In this document: piece after piece, positions 1 to 8,600 of the stretch
How the letters are laid out: each line of letters begins with the position of its first letter
How positions within the stretch are numbered: position 1 is the stretch's first letter
Assembly: GCA_036557185.1 (NCBI GenBank)
Contig: DATBHZ010000100.1
Coordinates: forward strand, 1-18,140
Source: DATBHZ01 sp036557185
GTDB lineage: Bacteria; Actinomycetota; Acidimicrobiia; IMCC26256; JAENVU01
Direction of reading: 5' to 3'
Length of the DNA: 18,140 nucleotides
Position numbers and translations under genes: made by a program
Notes under the pieces: model-generated
The model's input: only the letters and a program-made list of their open reading frames with translations
The model's database searches: none
What the model was told of the DNA's origin: nothing

Positions 1-404
1 GTGTCGATACTGGAACAGCGCGTGAGCGGATCGAGCGGCTGGTAGGTCACGTCGCCGAGATCGTCGTGGACTCGACCTTCTCGCGCTGCATTCCGGCGCT
101 GATCGAGGGCGCAGAGCGCGACGAGCGACTCCGGGAGTTCCACCACAGCTATTCGAAGCTTCGTCGTCAGAGCCTGATCGACCTGATCCGCGAGGGCAGG
201 AGGCACGGCGAGTTCCTGCCCTCGACCGATCCCGAGCTCGCCACGCAAGCGTTGCTCGGAACCATCTTCTACGAGCGCCTGATGACCCCCGAGTCGTTCG
301 ACCCCGCCGATGCGGCGCGACTCGTTGCCGCCATCCTCCCGGCCCCCACACGCCAATCGGCTCGGCGCACAACCACCGCTACGTCACACCGCAAGCGTGG
401 GTAG
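1..404 (+). CDS. TetR/AcrR-family transcriptional regulator, C-terminal part (5' truncated)
   Basis: The frame is open from base 3 to the TAG at 402-404, giving 133 residues with no start, so the gene enters from outside the window. The residues are helical and fit the ligand-binding and dimerisation domain of TetR regulators. They include a segment reading RERIERLVGHVAEIV, then IPALIEGAERDERLREF, then an LIREGRRHGEF stretch followed by TDPELATQALLGTIFYERL. That order (acid-rich helix, GRxxGEF turn, DPExAxxxLxG helix) is typical of the TetR_C_11/C_16 type. The DNA-binding helix-turn-helix would lie upstream and is not visible. The last 25 residues are Arg/Thr/Ser-rich and look like a disordered tail. 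The gene is convergent with the toxin gene, 15 bp away, and I see no terminator between them. Ligand and target cannot be told from this fragment. Confidence 0.8.
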   Translation, partial: VDTGTARERIERLVGHVAEIVVDSTFSRCIPALIEGAERDERLREFHHSYSKLRRQSLIDLIREGRRHGEFLPSTDPELATQALLGTIFYERLMTPESFDPADAARLVAAILPAPTRQSARRTTTATSHRKRG

Positions 405-419
405 GGATTGTCGGGCCCT

Positions 420-815
420 TCAGATTCCGACGACGCGTACGAGCTCGTCGAGGCCGGCGAAATCATCGGGATTGCGCGTGTAGAGCGGCAGGTCGTTCGC
501 GTGGGCGGTGGCGGCGATGAGCAGATCGGCAACGCGACGACGCGGCGAGCGTCCTCTGTCAACGACCGCTGCGACGACCTGCCCGAAGCTGCGCGCCGCG
601 CGAGCGTCGAACGGGAGCGGCTCGAAGGTTGCTTCGACCTGTTGGAGGCGGGCCTGCCGACGAGCGGCCTCTGCTGCAGTGTCCGCCACGTGTGGCCCTG
701 CCGCGAGCTCGGCGAGCGTGACCGCGGAGATGGCCACCTCGTCGGGGAGAGCGTCACGCAGGGGTGGGTCGTCCCAGTCGATGACGACCGAGGTGTCGAG
801 GAGGCCTGGCGGCAC
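420..815 (-). CDS. vapC: VapC-type PIN-domain ribonuclease toxin
   Basis: A 131-residue PIN-domain protein of normal VapC length. The expected acidic active-site residues are present: D7 in the N-terminal LLDTSVVIDW motif, E36 in TLAEL, D97 in VADLLIAA, and D117/D118 in the LYTRNPDDF motif near the C-terminus. VapC toxins are Mg2+-dependent RNases that usually cleave tRNA or rRNA and are neutralised by a cognate antitoxin. The start is GTG at 815-813, directly next to the antitoxin stop TAG (818-816), with no spacer. An AGGA-like ribosome site lies inside the antitoxin's last codons. This is the usual antitoxin-first arrangement. The RNA target cannot be inferred. Assignment to the family is secure, but activity is not proven. 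Confidence 0.93.
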   Translation of the reverse strand: MPPGLLDTSVVIDWDDPPLRDALPDEVAISAVTLAELAAGPHVADTAAEAARRQARLQQVEATFEPLPFDARAARSFGQVVAAVVDRGRSPRRRVADLLIAATAHANDLPLYTRNPDDFAGLDELVRVVGI

Positions 816-1064
816 CTAGAGGTCCTGGTCCAAGAAGCGATCGAGATCAGCTCGGAAAGCTTCACGGTCGAGCCGCGGTCCCGTCGCGCTCAAGGCGATC
901 AACTCGGAGCGCGGAACGAAGGTGCGCCGGATCGGCCGGATCGGACGCAGTTCCGCCACGGGCACGCCGTTGCGCGTGACCACGAAACTTTCACCCGCGC
1001 TCACGGCGTCCATGACACGGGCGTTCTCGTTTCTGAGCTCTCGTTGGGCGATGGTCCTGGCCAT
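816..1064 (-). CDS. vapB: Phd/YefM-family antitoxin of the vapBC module
   Basis: An 82-residue protein beginning MARTIAQRELRNE, with the Phd/YefM DNA-binding fold: N-terminal LRNENARVMDAVSAGESF, then VVTRNGVPVAELRP. The C-terminal DREAFRADLDRFLDQ helix is the part that normally wraps the toxin. The antitoxin should neutralise the adjacent PIN toxin and repress its own promoter. I chose ATG 1064 over the in-frame ATG at 1082 for two reasons. The sequence from 1064 matches the family N-terminus, and a TACGAT box (1076-1071) ends exactly 6 nt before it, which suggests a leaderless mRNA starting at the ATG. An upstream start at 1082 would lie inside that promoter. The gene lies 32 bp downstream of padR on the same strand but appears to have its own promoter. 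Confidence 0.9.
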   Translation of the reverse strand: MARTIAQRELRNENARVMDAVSAGESFVVTRNGVPVAELRPIRPIRRTFVPRSELIALSATGPRLDREAFRADLDRFLDQDL

Positions 1065-1070
1065 AGAAGC

Positions 1071-1102
1071 ATCGTAGCACATAGCGCTACACCATGCTAC
1101 GA
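1071..1102 (-). promoter_or_regulatory. vapBC promoter with overlapping inverted-repeat operator
   Basis: Seen directly: an 8-bp perfect inverted repeat, TCGTAGCA at 1072-1079 and TGCTACGA at 1095-1102, with an 8-bp palindrome TAGCGCTA (1082-1089) between the arms. The left arm overlaps a minus-strand extended -10 (TGC-TACGAT, box 1076-1071), 6 nt from the vapB ATG. The right arm covers the -35 zone and the last codons of padR. Toxin-antitoxin complexes of the Phd/VapB type normally bind such repeats to autoregulate, so this is the likely operator. Binding itself is inferred. Confidence 0.6.
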
Positions 1103-1636
1103 ACGGCTCTCGGGGACAACTCCGAGCGGATCGAACGTCGATCGCTCCACCCGATCAAGCCAGGCGAGGAACATGCGCTCGTAGGACCGGCCGAAGTCAA
1201 GGACGGCGCCGACGCCCTGGTCGACGTCCAGCAACGACAGCTCGTCGTAGAGCCGAAGACGCTCTCGATGGTCCTCGCGCGCGGAACGCACGAAGCCTGC
1301 GAGCACCGCTCGGTCGAGATCGCGGGCGAACCAGAGGCGGACGAGCAGGGGGATCCTGAGCTGCTCTCCCTCGGGCGGCTCACGCAACCACGCGTGGAAC
1401 GCACGCCGGCCGGCGGCGGTGATGCGATACGGACGGCGCTCGCGCACTCCGGTCCGGCCGGCGGAGACCAGCCCCTCCGACTCCATCGCCTTGAGCTCTC
1501 GGTACACGTGGCTCGACGTCACGTTCCAGAAGCGCGCCAAACCCGCCCGCGCCTCGCGCAGCAGCTCCCATCCGCTCTTGGGTTCGCCGGCCAGCAGGCC
1601 GAGCAGCGAACCCTGCGTCGGGTTGACCTGGTCCAC
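1097..1636 (-). CDS. PadR-family transcriptional regulator
   Basis: A 179-residue PadR-type repressor. Residues 7-80 form the winged helix: TQGSLLGLLAGEPKSGWEL, then WNVTSSHVYRELKAMESEGL, then RRPYRITAAGRRAF for the wing. The rest is the C-terminal helical domain used for dimerisation (about 85-165), including LLVRLWFARDLDRAVLAGF and the charged REDHRERLRLYDEL. The start chosen is GTG 1636-1634, because a TATACT box (1647-1642) ends 5 nt before it and family similarity begins within six residues. The frame stays open far upstream, but that extension overlaps the oxygenase gene in antisense and shows no domain. The gene is divergent from the PhyH-type oxygenase, and a perfect palindrome lies in the shared promoter, so the oxygenase is the likely target together with padR itself. 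The inducer is unknown. Confidence 0.88.
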   Translation of the reverse strand: MDQVNPTQGSLLGLLAGEPKSGWELLREARAGLARFWNVTSSHVYRELKAMESEGLVSAGRTGVRERRPYRITAAGRRAFHAWLREPPEGEQLRIPLLVRLWFARDLDRAVLAGFVRSAREDHRERLRLYDELSLLDVDQGVGAVLDFGRSYERMFLAWLDRVERSTFDPLGVVPESRS

Positions 1637-1661
1637 GCCCGAGTATATTCCCTTAGGGAAT
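1623..1661. promoter_or_regulatory. Divergent padR/oxygenase promoters with 15-bp palindromic operator
   Basis: Seen directly: ATTCCCT-T-AGGGAAT at 1647-1661 is a perfect inverted repeat with a one-base centre. A plus-strand -10 (TATATT, 1644-1649) and a minus-strand -10 (TATACT, 1647-1642) overlap it and each other. A plus-strand TTGACC at 1623-1628 could be a -35, with a short 15-nt spacer. A repressor on the palindrome would block both promoters, which suits a PadR dimer. The minus transcript would be leaderless. The plus one would have a leader of about 30 nt with GGAGG at 1676-1680, 7 nt before the ATG at 1688. Confidence 0.65.
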
Positions 1662-1687
1662 GACCTGGAAGGAGCGGAGGTGCCGAC

Positions 1688-2452
1688 ATGAGCACGGACA
1701 CGCTTGTCGAGTCGCTCGAACATGACGGCTACGCACTGATCGACAGCGCGATGCCCCTCGATTCGGTCGCGCACGCGCGGTCGGAGATCGTGCGCTTGCT
1801 GCGCGACACGCCGGAAGGTCGCGACGACTTCGAGGGCAGAAACACGCAACGCGTCTACGCGCTCTTCGGAAAGACCACGGCCTTCGATGCCGCGGCGACG
1901 CATCCCGAGGTCCTCGCGGTCCTCGACCGCATGCTCGGCCATTACCAGCTGAGCGCGCCAACCGGTATTGCCATCGGTCCGGGCGAAAGCGCGCAACCGC
2001 TCCACCCCGACGACGCGATCTACCCGATCCCGCGACCGCATGCGGAGCTCGTGGTCAACGTGATGTGGCCGCTGGAGGACTTCACCGAAGCGAACGGTGC
2101 GACGCGCATCGTGCCGGGGAGCCACCGCTGGATCGATCAGATACCGACTCCCGCGACCCCGACGAGGGCGATCGCGATGCCCGCAGGCTCCGCCCTGCTC
2201 TACCTCGGCAGCCTCTGGCACGGAGGCGGGGCGAACACGACCGACGGCACGCGCATCGGTGTCGTGCTGCACTACGCGGTGAGCTGGCTCCGACCCGTCG
2301 AGAACCATGTGCTCGTCGTTCCTCCGGAGCAAGCGGGCGAGCGGTCCCCGCGGTTGCAGGAGCTGCTCGGGTACAACATCGCGCCTCCGTTCATCGGCTA
2401 CGTCGACGGCCGGCACCCGCGCAAGCTGCTCGGGGAGCGCATTCCGGGCTGA
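1688..2452 (+). CDS. PhyH-family Fe(II)/2-oxoglutarate-dependent dioxygenase
   Basis: A 254-residue protein of the phytanoyl-CoA dioxygenase (PhyH) superfamily, within the usual length. The metal-binding triad is visible: H106 and D108 in LHPDD, and the distal H178 in LWHGGGANTT. R189 in DGTRIGV is placed to bind the 2-oxoglutarate carboxylate. The family signature NGATRIVPGSH lies at 136-146. These enzymes couple decarboxylation of 2-oxoglutarate to hydroxylation or another oxidation of an organic substrate in the cytoplasm. Members act on lipids, ectoine and many secondary metabolites, so the substrate cannot be named here. The ATG at 1688 has a GGAGG site 7 nt upstream. The divergent PadR gene and shared palindrome suggest expression induced by a small molecule, perhaps the substrate. 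Confidence 0.9.
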   Translation: MSTDTLVESLEHDGYALIDSAMPLDSVAHARSEIVRLLRDTPEGRDDFEGRNTQRVYALFGKTTAFDAAATHPEVLAVLDRMLGHYQLSAPTGIAIGPGESAQPLHPDDAIYPIPRPHAELVVNVMWPLEDFTEANGATRIVPGSHRWIDQIPTPATPTRAIAMPAGSALLYLGSLWHGGGANTTDGTRIGVVLHYAVSWLRPVENHVLVVPPEQAGERSPRLQELLGYNIAPPFIGYVDGRHPRKLLGERIPG

Positions 2453-2495
2453 TCTCGGCGGCGCCCGGTCCGCGGAAGCTGTCGCAGGGTTCCCG

Positions 2496-2501
2496 TACGA
2501 T
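2496..2501 (+). promoter_or_regulatory. Putative leaderless promoter (-10) of the addBA operon
   Basis: TACGAT ends 6 nt before the GTG at 2508, the same box and spacing as at vapB. There is no Shine-Dalgarno-like sequence before that GTG, and no clear -35. A transcript starting at the GTG is inferred. Confidence 0.45.
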
Positions 2502-2507
2502 CCGGTC

Positions 2508-5500
2508 GTGATCGAGCACGTCGAGGTCTGCGGGTACGGAGCGGCCGCACAGGCCGCGCTCCGCTCCGCCGTCGCGCGTCGGAAGTCGGGCGACCTGCTC
2601 GCGCCGCTCACCGTCATCGTGCCGTCGAACTTCGCGGGTCTGGCGGTGCGGCGCTCGCTCGCGGCCGATGGCGGAGTCGCGAACGCGGTCTTCGTCACCC
2701 CGCCGGATCTCGCGTCGCGCCTCGCCCGTGCGCGCATGCACGAGGACCGGCGGCTCCCGGTCACGACGCCGGTCGTGGCCGCGGCGATCCGGCGTGAGCT
2801 GCGGGAGGCGCCCGGTGTGTTCGACCCCGTCGCGGGTCATCCCGCGACCGATGCCGCGTTGCTGGCGGCGTACGAGGAGATCGCACATTGTCGCCCCGAG
2901 ACCGTCGCGCGGCTCGTCGAGCACGGATCGGAGCGTGCAAGGGGTGCCGTCGAGCTGATCGAGCGCGCACGGGCGGCGCTCGCCGAGGACTACTTCGACG
3001 AGGCCGCGGTCGCGGCCGAGGCGCTGCGCGCGATCGCCGACGCGGGCCCGGAGGTTCGTGAGCTCGGGGCGGTGATCCTCTATCTGCCGCAGCCGATGCC
3101 GCCCGGCGTCGCGGAGGTTGTGGCCGCGACGCTCGAGCGCGCACCGAGCGAAGCGATTGTCGGCCTCGTCGGCGACGCAGCTGCGGATGCCGACGTCCGG
3201 CGAGCGTGCGGGGAGCTCGGGATCGAAGTTGGTGACGCGGCGAGCGCTCCGCTCGCGACCGGCACGGAGGTGATCGACGCACCCGATCCCGACGAGGAGG
3301 TGCGCGCGGTCCTGCGCTGCATCCTCGCCGAAGCCGAGAATGGCACCGCCCTCGGTCGCATCGGGGTCATGTACCCGGCGGCCGAGCCGTACGCGCGCAC
3401 GCTCCACGAGCAGCTCGACGCGGCCGGCGTGCCCCACAACCAATCGGCGATCCGAACGCTGTCGCACAGCGTCGTCGGCCGGACCCTCCTCCGGCTGCTG
3501 GAGCTGCGCGCCTGCGACTATCGCCGTGAGGGAATCGGCGACCTGCTCCTGTCCGCGCCGCTGTCATGGGACGGGCACCGGCTGCCCGGCGCGCGCTGGG
3601 AGCTGCTGTCGCGCCGCGCGGGCATCACCGGCGGTCGCGACGACTGGGACCGCAAGCTCACCACCTTCGCGACGTCGCTGCGGGCGCTCGCCGAGCGGGA
3701 GGAGTCGGACGGTGCGCCGGAAGGCCGCGTCGCCGGGCTCCTGCGGTCCGCCGCGTACGCCGATGAGCTGCGTGCCTTCGTCGGGGCCCTCGCCGACGAG
3801 CTGGAGGAGAGTGCCGGCGTCGCCTCCTGGGCCGCCCGTGTCGAGCGCTCGAAGGTGCTGCTCGGGCGCCTCCTCGGCGACGAGCGCGCACGAGCACACT
3901 GGCCCGAGGACGAGCAGCGCGCTTACGAGGATGTCGAGCTGGCCCTCGCTCGCCTTGCCACGCTCGACGGCATCGAGGAGACCGCCACCGAGGCCTCCTA
4001 TGTGCGTGCGGTCGAGACCGAGCTGGCCGCGCCGATGTCGCGGCTCCAGCACTTCGGTGAGGGGGTGTGGTGCGGCCCTCTCGTCGCGGGCGTCGGTCTC
4101 GAATTCGACGTCGTCTTCCTCGTGGGCATGGCCGAGGGGACCTGCCCGTCACCGGCTCGCGACGACACGCTGCTCCCCGACGCGGACCGCGCGCTGGCAG
4201 TTGCCGGCGAGCTGCCGCTGCGCGCGCTCTCCGTCGACGTGCAGCACCGGTCGTTCCTCGTCGCTCTGGCGGCAGGCGCGCGCCGCCGGGTGCTGCTCGC
4301 ACCGCGCGGAGACCACCGCACGGGGAGGTCGAGGTTGCCGTCCCGGTGGCTGCTCGACACCTTGACTGCCGTCACGGGCTCGCGTGTCTACAGCTCCGAC
4401 TACTCGTCGCTGCAGTGCCCGTCGCTGACCCGGGTGTCCTCCTTCACGGCCGGCTTGCGTGCGGGCGCCGTCCCCGCGTCCCCGCACGAGCGCGACCTCG
4501 CAGCGCTCCTCCGATGCGCGGAGGCCGGGCTCGACATCGCGGAGCATCCTGCGGCGAGCGAGGAAGTACGAGCGGGCGTCGCGCTCGTACGGGGACGACA
4601 GTCCAGCGACCTCACCCGCTACGACGGTGATCTCGAGGGTTGTGCGATACAGAGCCCCGCGACGGGCGACGTGCTCTCGCCGACGCGCCTCGAGACGTGG
4701 GCGAAGTGCCCGTTCCAGTACTTCCTCGGGCGCGTGCTGCGTCTCGACGACGTCGAGGCACCGGAGCAGATCCTCGACATCTCGCCGCTCGAGCGCGGCA
4801 ACGTCGTGCACAAGATCCTCGAGCGCTTCGTCGGGGAGGCGATCGGGGAGGATTGGGCCCCCGGCGCGGGCGAGCCTTGGGGCGCCGAGGCAGCCGAACG
4901 TCTCGACGCGATCGCGCAGGAGGTGTTCGACGAGACGGAGCTGTCCGGGCTCACCGGCAAGCCGGTGCTCTGGAACATGCGCAAGCAGGAGCTGCGCGGT
5001 GAGCTCCAACGCTTCCTTCTGGAAGACGATGCACACCGTGCCGCGGCCGGCGCTCGGCCGGTGAGCGTCGAGATGCCGTTCGGGCTCGACGATGCCGAGC
5101 CGGTCCACATCACCCTGCCGAGCGGCCGGTCGCTCGATTTCCACGGACGTGCCGACCGGGTGGACGAGTGCGCCGACGGCCGCCTGCGGGTCATCGACTA
5201 CAAGACGGGCAAGAAGGAGACCGGGCTCGGCGAGGGCGACCCGGTCGCCGCCGGGACGCGCCTCCAGCTCCCCCTGTACGCGGAGGCCGCGGCGCAGCGA
5301 TTCGGTGCGCAGCGCGCGGAGGCCTATTACTGGTTCGTGTCGACCCGCGGAGACTTCGACCTCGTGGGCTACGAGCTCGACGACGACCGTCGAGCACGGT
5401 TCCACGACGTGCTGGAGACCATCGTCGACGGGGTGGAAGCGGGCAGCTTCCCGATGAACCCCGGCGAGGAGGACACGTTCTTCGCGACCTTCGAACAGTG

Positions 5501-5624
5501 TCGGCGGTGCGACTTCGACCGCGTCTGTCCGGTGGACCGGTTGGTGCAGGCCGACGCGAAGTCGCAGTCTCCCAAGGTCGAGGGCTTCCGGTCGCTCGCG
5601 GTCGTGCCGGAAGAGGCCTCGTGA
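2508..5624 (+). CDS. addB: AddB-like subunit of helicase-nuclease (inactive motor, Fe-S PD-(D/E)XK nuclease)
   Basis: A 1038-residue partner subunit of an AddAB/RecBCD-type end-resection enzyme. The N-terminus has the AddB-type VIVPSNFAGLAVRRSLA segment with no Walker A lysine, so this motor is probably not an ATPase. A UvrD-like remnant, FDVVFLVGMAEG, lies around 533-544. The C-terminal RecB-type nuclease shows H768 (VVHKILERF), D883 (GRADRVD), D897 and K899 (VIDYKTGKK) and a downstream LQLPLYAEAA helix. Four cysteines, C734 in AKCPFQYF and C998, C1001 and C1007 in CRRCDFDRVCP, match the split iron-sulfur pattern of AddB nucleases. The GTG at 2508 fits family similarity and a TACGAT box 6 nt upstream. 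The frame is open further upstream but overlaps the oxygenase gene. The stop overlaps the next start by GTGA. The likely role is resection of double-strand breaks for recombination. Confidence 0.9.
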   Translation: MIEHVEVCGYGAAAQAALRSAVARRKSGDLLAPLTVIVPSNFAGLAVRRSLAADGGVANAVFVTPPDLASRLARARMHEDRRLPVTTPVVAAAIRRELREAPGVFDPVAGHPATDAALLAAYEEIAHCRPETVARLVEHGSERARGAVELIERARAALAEDYFDEAAVAAEALRAIADAGPEVRELGAVILYLPQPMPPGVAEVVAATLERAPSEAIVGLVGDAAADADVRRACGELGIEVGDAASAPLATGTEVIDAPDPDEEVRAVLRCILAEAENGTALGRIGVMYPAAEPYARTLHEQLDAAGVPHNQSAIRTLSHSVVGRTLLRLLELRACDYRREGIGDLLLSAPLSWDGHRLPGARWELLSRRAGITGGRDDWDRKLTTFATSLRALAEREESDGAPEGRVAGLLRSAAYADELRAFVGALADELEESAGVASWAARVERSKVLLGRLLGDERARAHWPEDEQRAYEDVELALARLATLDGIEETATEASYVRAVETELAAPMSRLQHFGEGVWCGPLVAGVGLEFDVVFLVGMAEGTCPSPARDDTLLPDADRALAVAGELPLRALSVDVQHRSFLVALAAGARRRVLLAPRGDHRTGRSRLPSRWLLDTLTAVTGSRVYSSDYSSLQCPSLTRVSSFTAGLRAGAVPASPHERDLAALLRCAEAGLDIAEHPAASEEVRAGVALVRGRQSSDLTRYDGDLEGCAIQSPATGDVLSPTRLETWAKCPFQYFLGRVLRLDDVEAPEQILDISPLERGNVVHKILERFVGEAIGEDWAPGAGEPWGAEAAERLDAIAQEVFDETELSGLTGKPVLWNMRKQELRGELQRFLLEDDAHRAAAGARPVSVEMPFGLDDAEPVHITLPSGRSLDFHGRADRVDECADGRLRVIDYKTGKKETGLGEGDPVAAGTRLQLPLYAEAAAQRFGAQRAEAYYWFVSTRGDFDLVGYELDDDRRARFHDVLETIVDGVEAGSFPMNPGEEDTFFATFEQCRRCDFDRVCPVDRLVQADAKSQSPKVEGFRSLAVVPEEAS

Positions 5625-8600
5625 CCGCCACCCTCCCTCTCGACGCTGCGGGCGCCGATGCATCGGCGCGCGTGCGGATCACCGAGGCCCTCGACGAGTG
5701 CGTCTTCGTCGAAGCAGGTGCCGGGACGGGCAAGACGACGGCTCTCGTGGGCAGGGTGATCGCGCTCGTCAAGAGTGGTGTCCCGCTCCGCGAGATCGCG
5801 TCGATCACGTTCACCGAGGCTGCGGCCTCCGAGTTGCGCGACCGGATCCGCGAGGCGCTCGAGCGGCGAGCCCGTGACGCCGACGACGAAACCGAGCGCG
5901 TGGTCTGCGAGCAAGCGCTCGGCGATGCCGACGGCGCTGCGATCGGGACGCTCCACAGCTTCGCCCAACGCCTGCTCTCCGAGGCGCCGATCGAGGTCGG
6001 GCTCCCGCCGCGGATCGAGGTCCTCGACGAGGTCAGCTCGCTCCTGGAGTTCGAGGAGCGCTTCGGCGCGTTCCTGAACCGGTTGCTCGACGACCCGGGC
6101 AACGCGGAGCTGTTGCAGGCGGCGATGTTGCTCGGCGTCCGGCTCGACCCGGCCTACACCCAGCTGCGTAAAGTCGCTCTGGCACTCGGGCAGAGCTACG
6201 ACCGTCTCCGCGCTGCGCCCGAGTCCGAGACGAGCGAGGTCCGCCATCTGACTCCACTCCCACGCGGGGAGCTCGCCGAGGCCTTGGAAGCGATGCTGGC
6301 GGCACCCGACGGGTGCCATGCTCCGAACCTCGACCTGCTCGCGCAGCGCATCGAAGCCGCGCGCGCGAGTGCCGAGCTCCTGCTCGACGCCACTCGGACG
6401 GCTCCCGACGTGTCGCTGCTCGCGTTGCTGGTGGCGGTCACGCCGTGGAAGTTCGGCAACGTGGGCGCGCAGCAGCATTGGGACGATGTCGGCGCCGCGC
6501 GCGCCGCGGTCAAACGTGTCAACGAAGAAGCCAAGCGATTGCGAGACGCTGCGACCGACGACGTGCTGAGCGCGCTGAGTGCCGAGCTCGCCCGGTTCAC
6601 GCTCGAGTCCGCCGATGAGCGAAGGGCCGCCGGCAGGCTGGAGTTCCACGATCTCCTCGTGCTGGCCCAGCGTCTGCTCCGGACCAGCGCCCCGGCTCGC
6701 CGAACCTTGGCGATGCGCTACACGCACCTGCTCCTCGACGAGTCCCAGGACACCGATCCGATCCAGATCGAGCTCGCGGTGCTGCTCGCGAGCACGATCG
6801 ACGGCACGATCACCGAAAGCTGGGCCGACGTGCCCGTCGACGATCAGCGCCTCTTCTTCGTCGGAGACCCCAAGCAGTCCATCTACCGGTTCCGGCGCGC
6901 CAGCGTCGAGCTGTTCATGGAGGCGAGCAACCGCTTCGGCCACGGCCGGCCGACCAAGCTCACGCGGAACTTCCGGACCGTGCCCGAGGTGCTCTCCTGG
7001 GTGAACGCAGTGTTCGGAGAGGTCATGGCCGACCCTCCCGAGGGCCAGGCGTGCTACGAGCCGCTGCTCGCCGAGCGCTCCGGGTCGGCGGACGGTGACC
7101 ACCGCGTGGTGCTCCTCGGAGGCCCGGCCGAGGAAGGGACCAAACCGACGGCCGCCGAGCTGCGCGCCGCCGAAGCCACGGAGGTCGCACGCGCTGTCGC
7201 GGAGATCCTGCGCCGGCCCACCGACTGGCCCGTCCTCGACACCGGTACGGGCGAGTGGCGGCCGCCCAACGCCGACGACATCGCGATCCTCGTGCCGGCT
7301 CGCACCTCGTTGCCCGCGCTGCGGCTGGAGCTCGACCGTCTTCGTGTGCCGTACCGGCTCGAGACCGGCTCGCTCGTGTACTCCACGCAGGAGGTGCGCG
7401 ACCTGCTCACAGCGTTGCGCGCTGTCGCCGACCCGACCGACGCGCTCTCGCTCGTCGCCGCGCTCCGCTCGGCCGCCTTCGGTTGCGGCGACGACGACCT
7501 CTTCACGTTCGCGCAGGCGGGCGGGAGGTTCGATCTTCTCGCACCGATCCCGTCGAGCCTGCGCGAGGATCATCCCGTCGCGCAGGCGTTCGTGTACCTG
7601 CGTGACCTGCACGATCGCCGCTGGCACCTCGAACCGAGCGCGCTGATCGAGACGCTGTTGCGCGACCGTGGCTTCTTCGAGACGGCGCTCACCCAGGCTC
7701 GTCCGCGCGACACCTGGCGTCGTCTTCGCCTCGTGCTCGAGCAGGCGCGGATGTTCGCCGAGAGCCAGCGTGGCGACCTCCTCGACTTCCTCCGCTGGGT
7801 CGAGCTCCAGAGCAGCGACGTGTCGCGGGTCCACGAGCCGACATTGCCCGAACCCGACGACGTCGCCGTCCGGGTCATGACGATCCACGGTGCGAAAGGG
7901 CTCGAGTTCCCCATCACGTTCGTGTCCGGCCTCACGACGCGGCCCGCCGGGAACCGCGGTGTCGTCGTGCACATCGACGAAGCCGGCCTGGTGCACACGC
8001 GCATGAGCAAGAACCTCGAGACGCAGGAGTTCGATCGCTTCGCAGAGCTCGAAGCCGAGATGGACAGCTACGAGAAGCAGCGCCTCCTCTACGTCGCTGC
8101 GACGCGTGCGCGCGACTACCTCTTCCTCGCCACACACCACGGGAGCGGCGAGTGCTTCGCGCGCACGCTCCACGAGTGCTCGACGGAGAAGCTCGGCACC
8201 TTCTGCCGGAAGTTCGCGCCGAGCGCAGACGCCGACGATCCGCTGCCGCTGCCGCCGGTCGACCTCTCCGAACCCGACGGCCCGGATGGCGCAGACGACA
8301 CCGACGGCGGCGCCTGGCGTGCACAACGCAGCGCGATGCTCGAGCGCGTGGGCCGGCCGCTCACGACCTCGCCGACGAAGCTTGCGCACGAGGATGATGC
8401 TGACGCCGGCGTCGGGGACGACCTTGCGTGGGTCGTGCGCGGGCGAGCCGCGACGGCCATCGGCCGCGCGACACACGGAGTGCTCCAAGCGATCGATCTG
8501 GCAACCGGCGAGGGGCTGGTGCAGCTCGTCGACGCGCAATGCGCGCTCGAAGGGGTCGGTGAGGAGCGCGACGTGGTCGAGCAGTGCGTTCGCTCGGCGC

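Noticed and set aside
2307..2507. Upstream extension of the addB frame
   Set aside because: It overlaps the 3' end of the oxygenase gene in another frame, and the AddB-like similarity begins at GTG 2508 just after a TACGAT box.
1637..2764. Upstream extension of the padR frame across the oxygenase gene
   Set aside because: The extension is antisense to a well-supported gene, has no recognisable domain, and passes the promoter, palindrome and GTG start that fit padR.
4149..5663. Antisense open frame of about 500 codons opposite addB
   Set aside because: There is no domain and low-complexity Arg/Glu composition; it is opposite the conserved nuclease domain.
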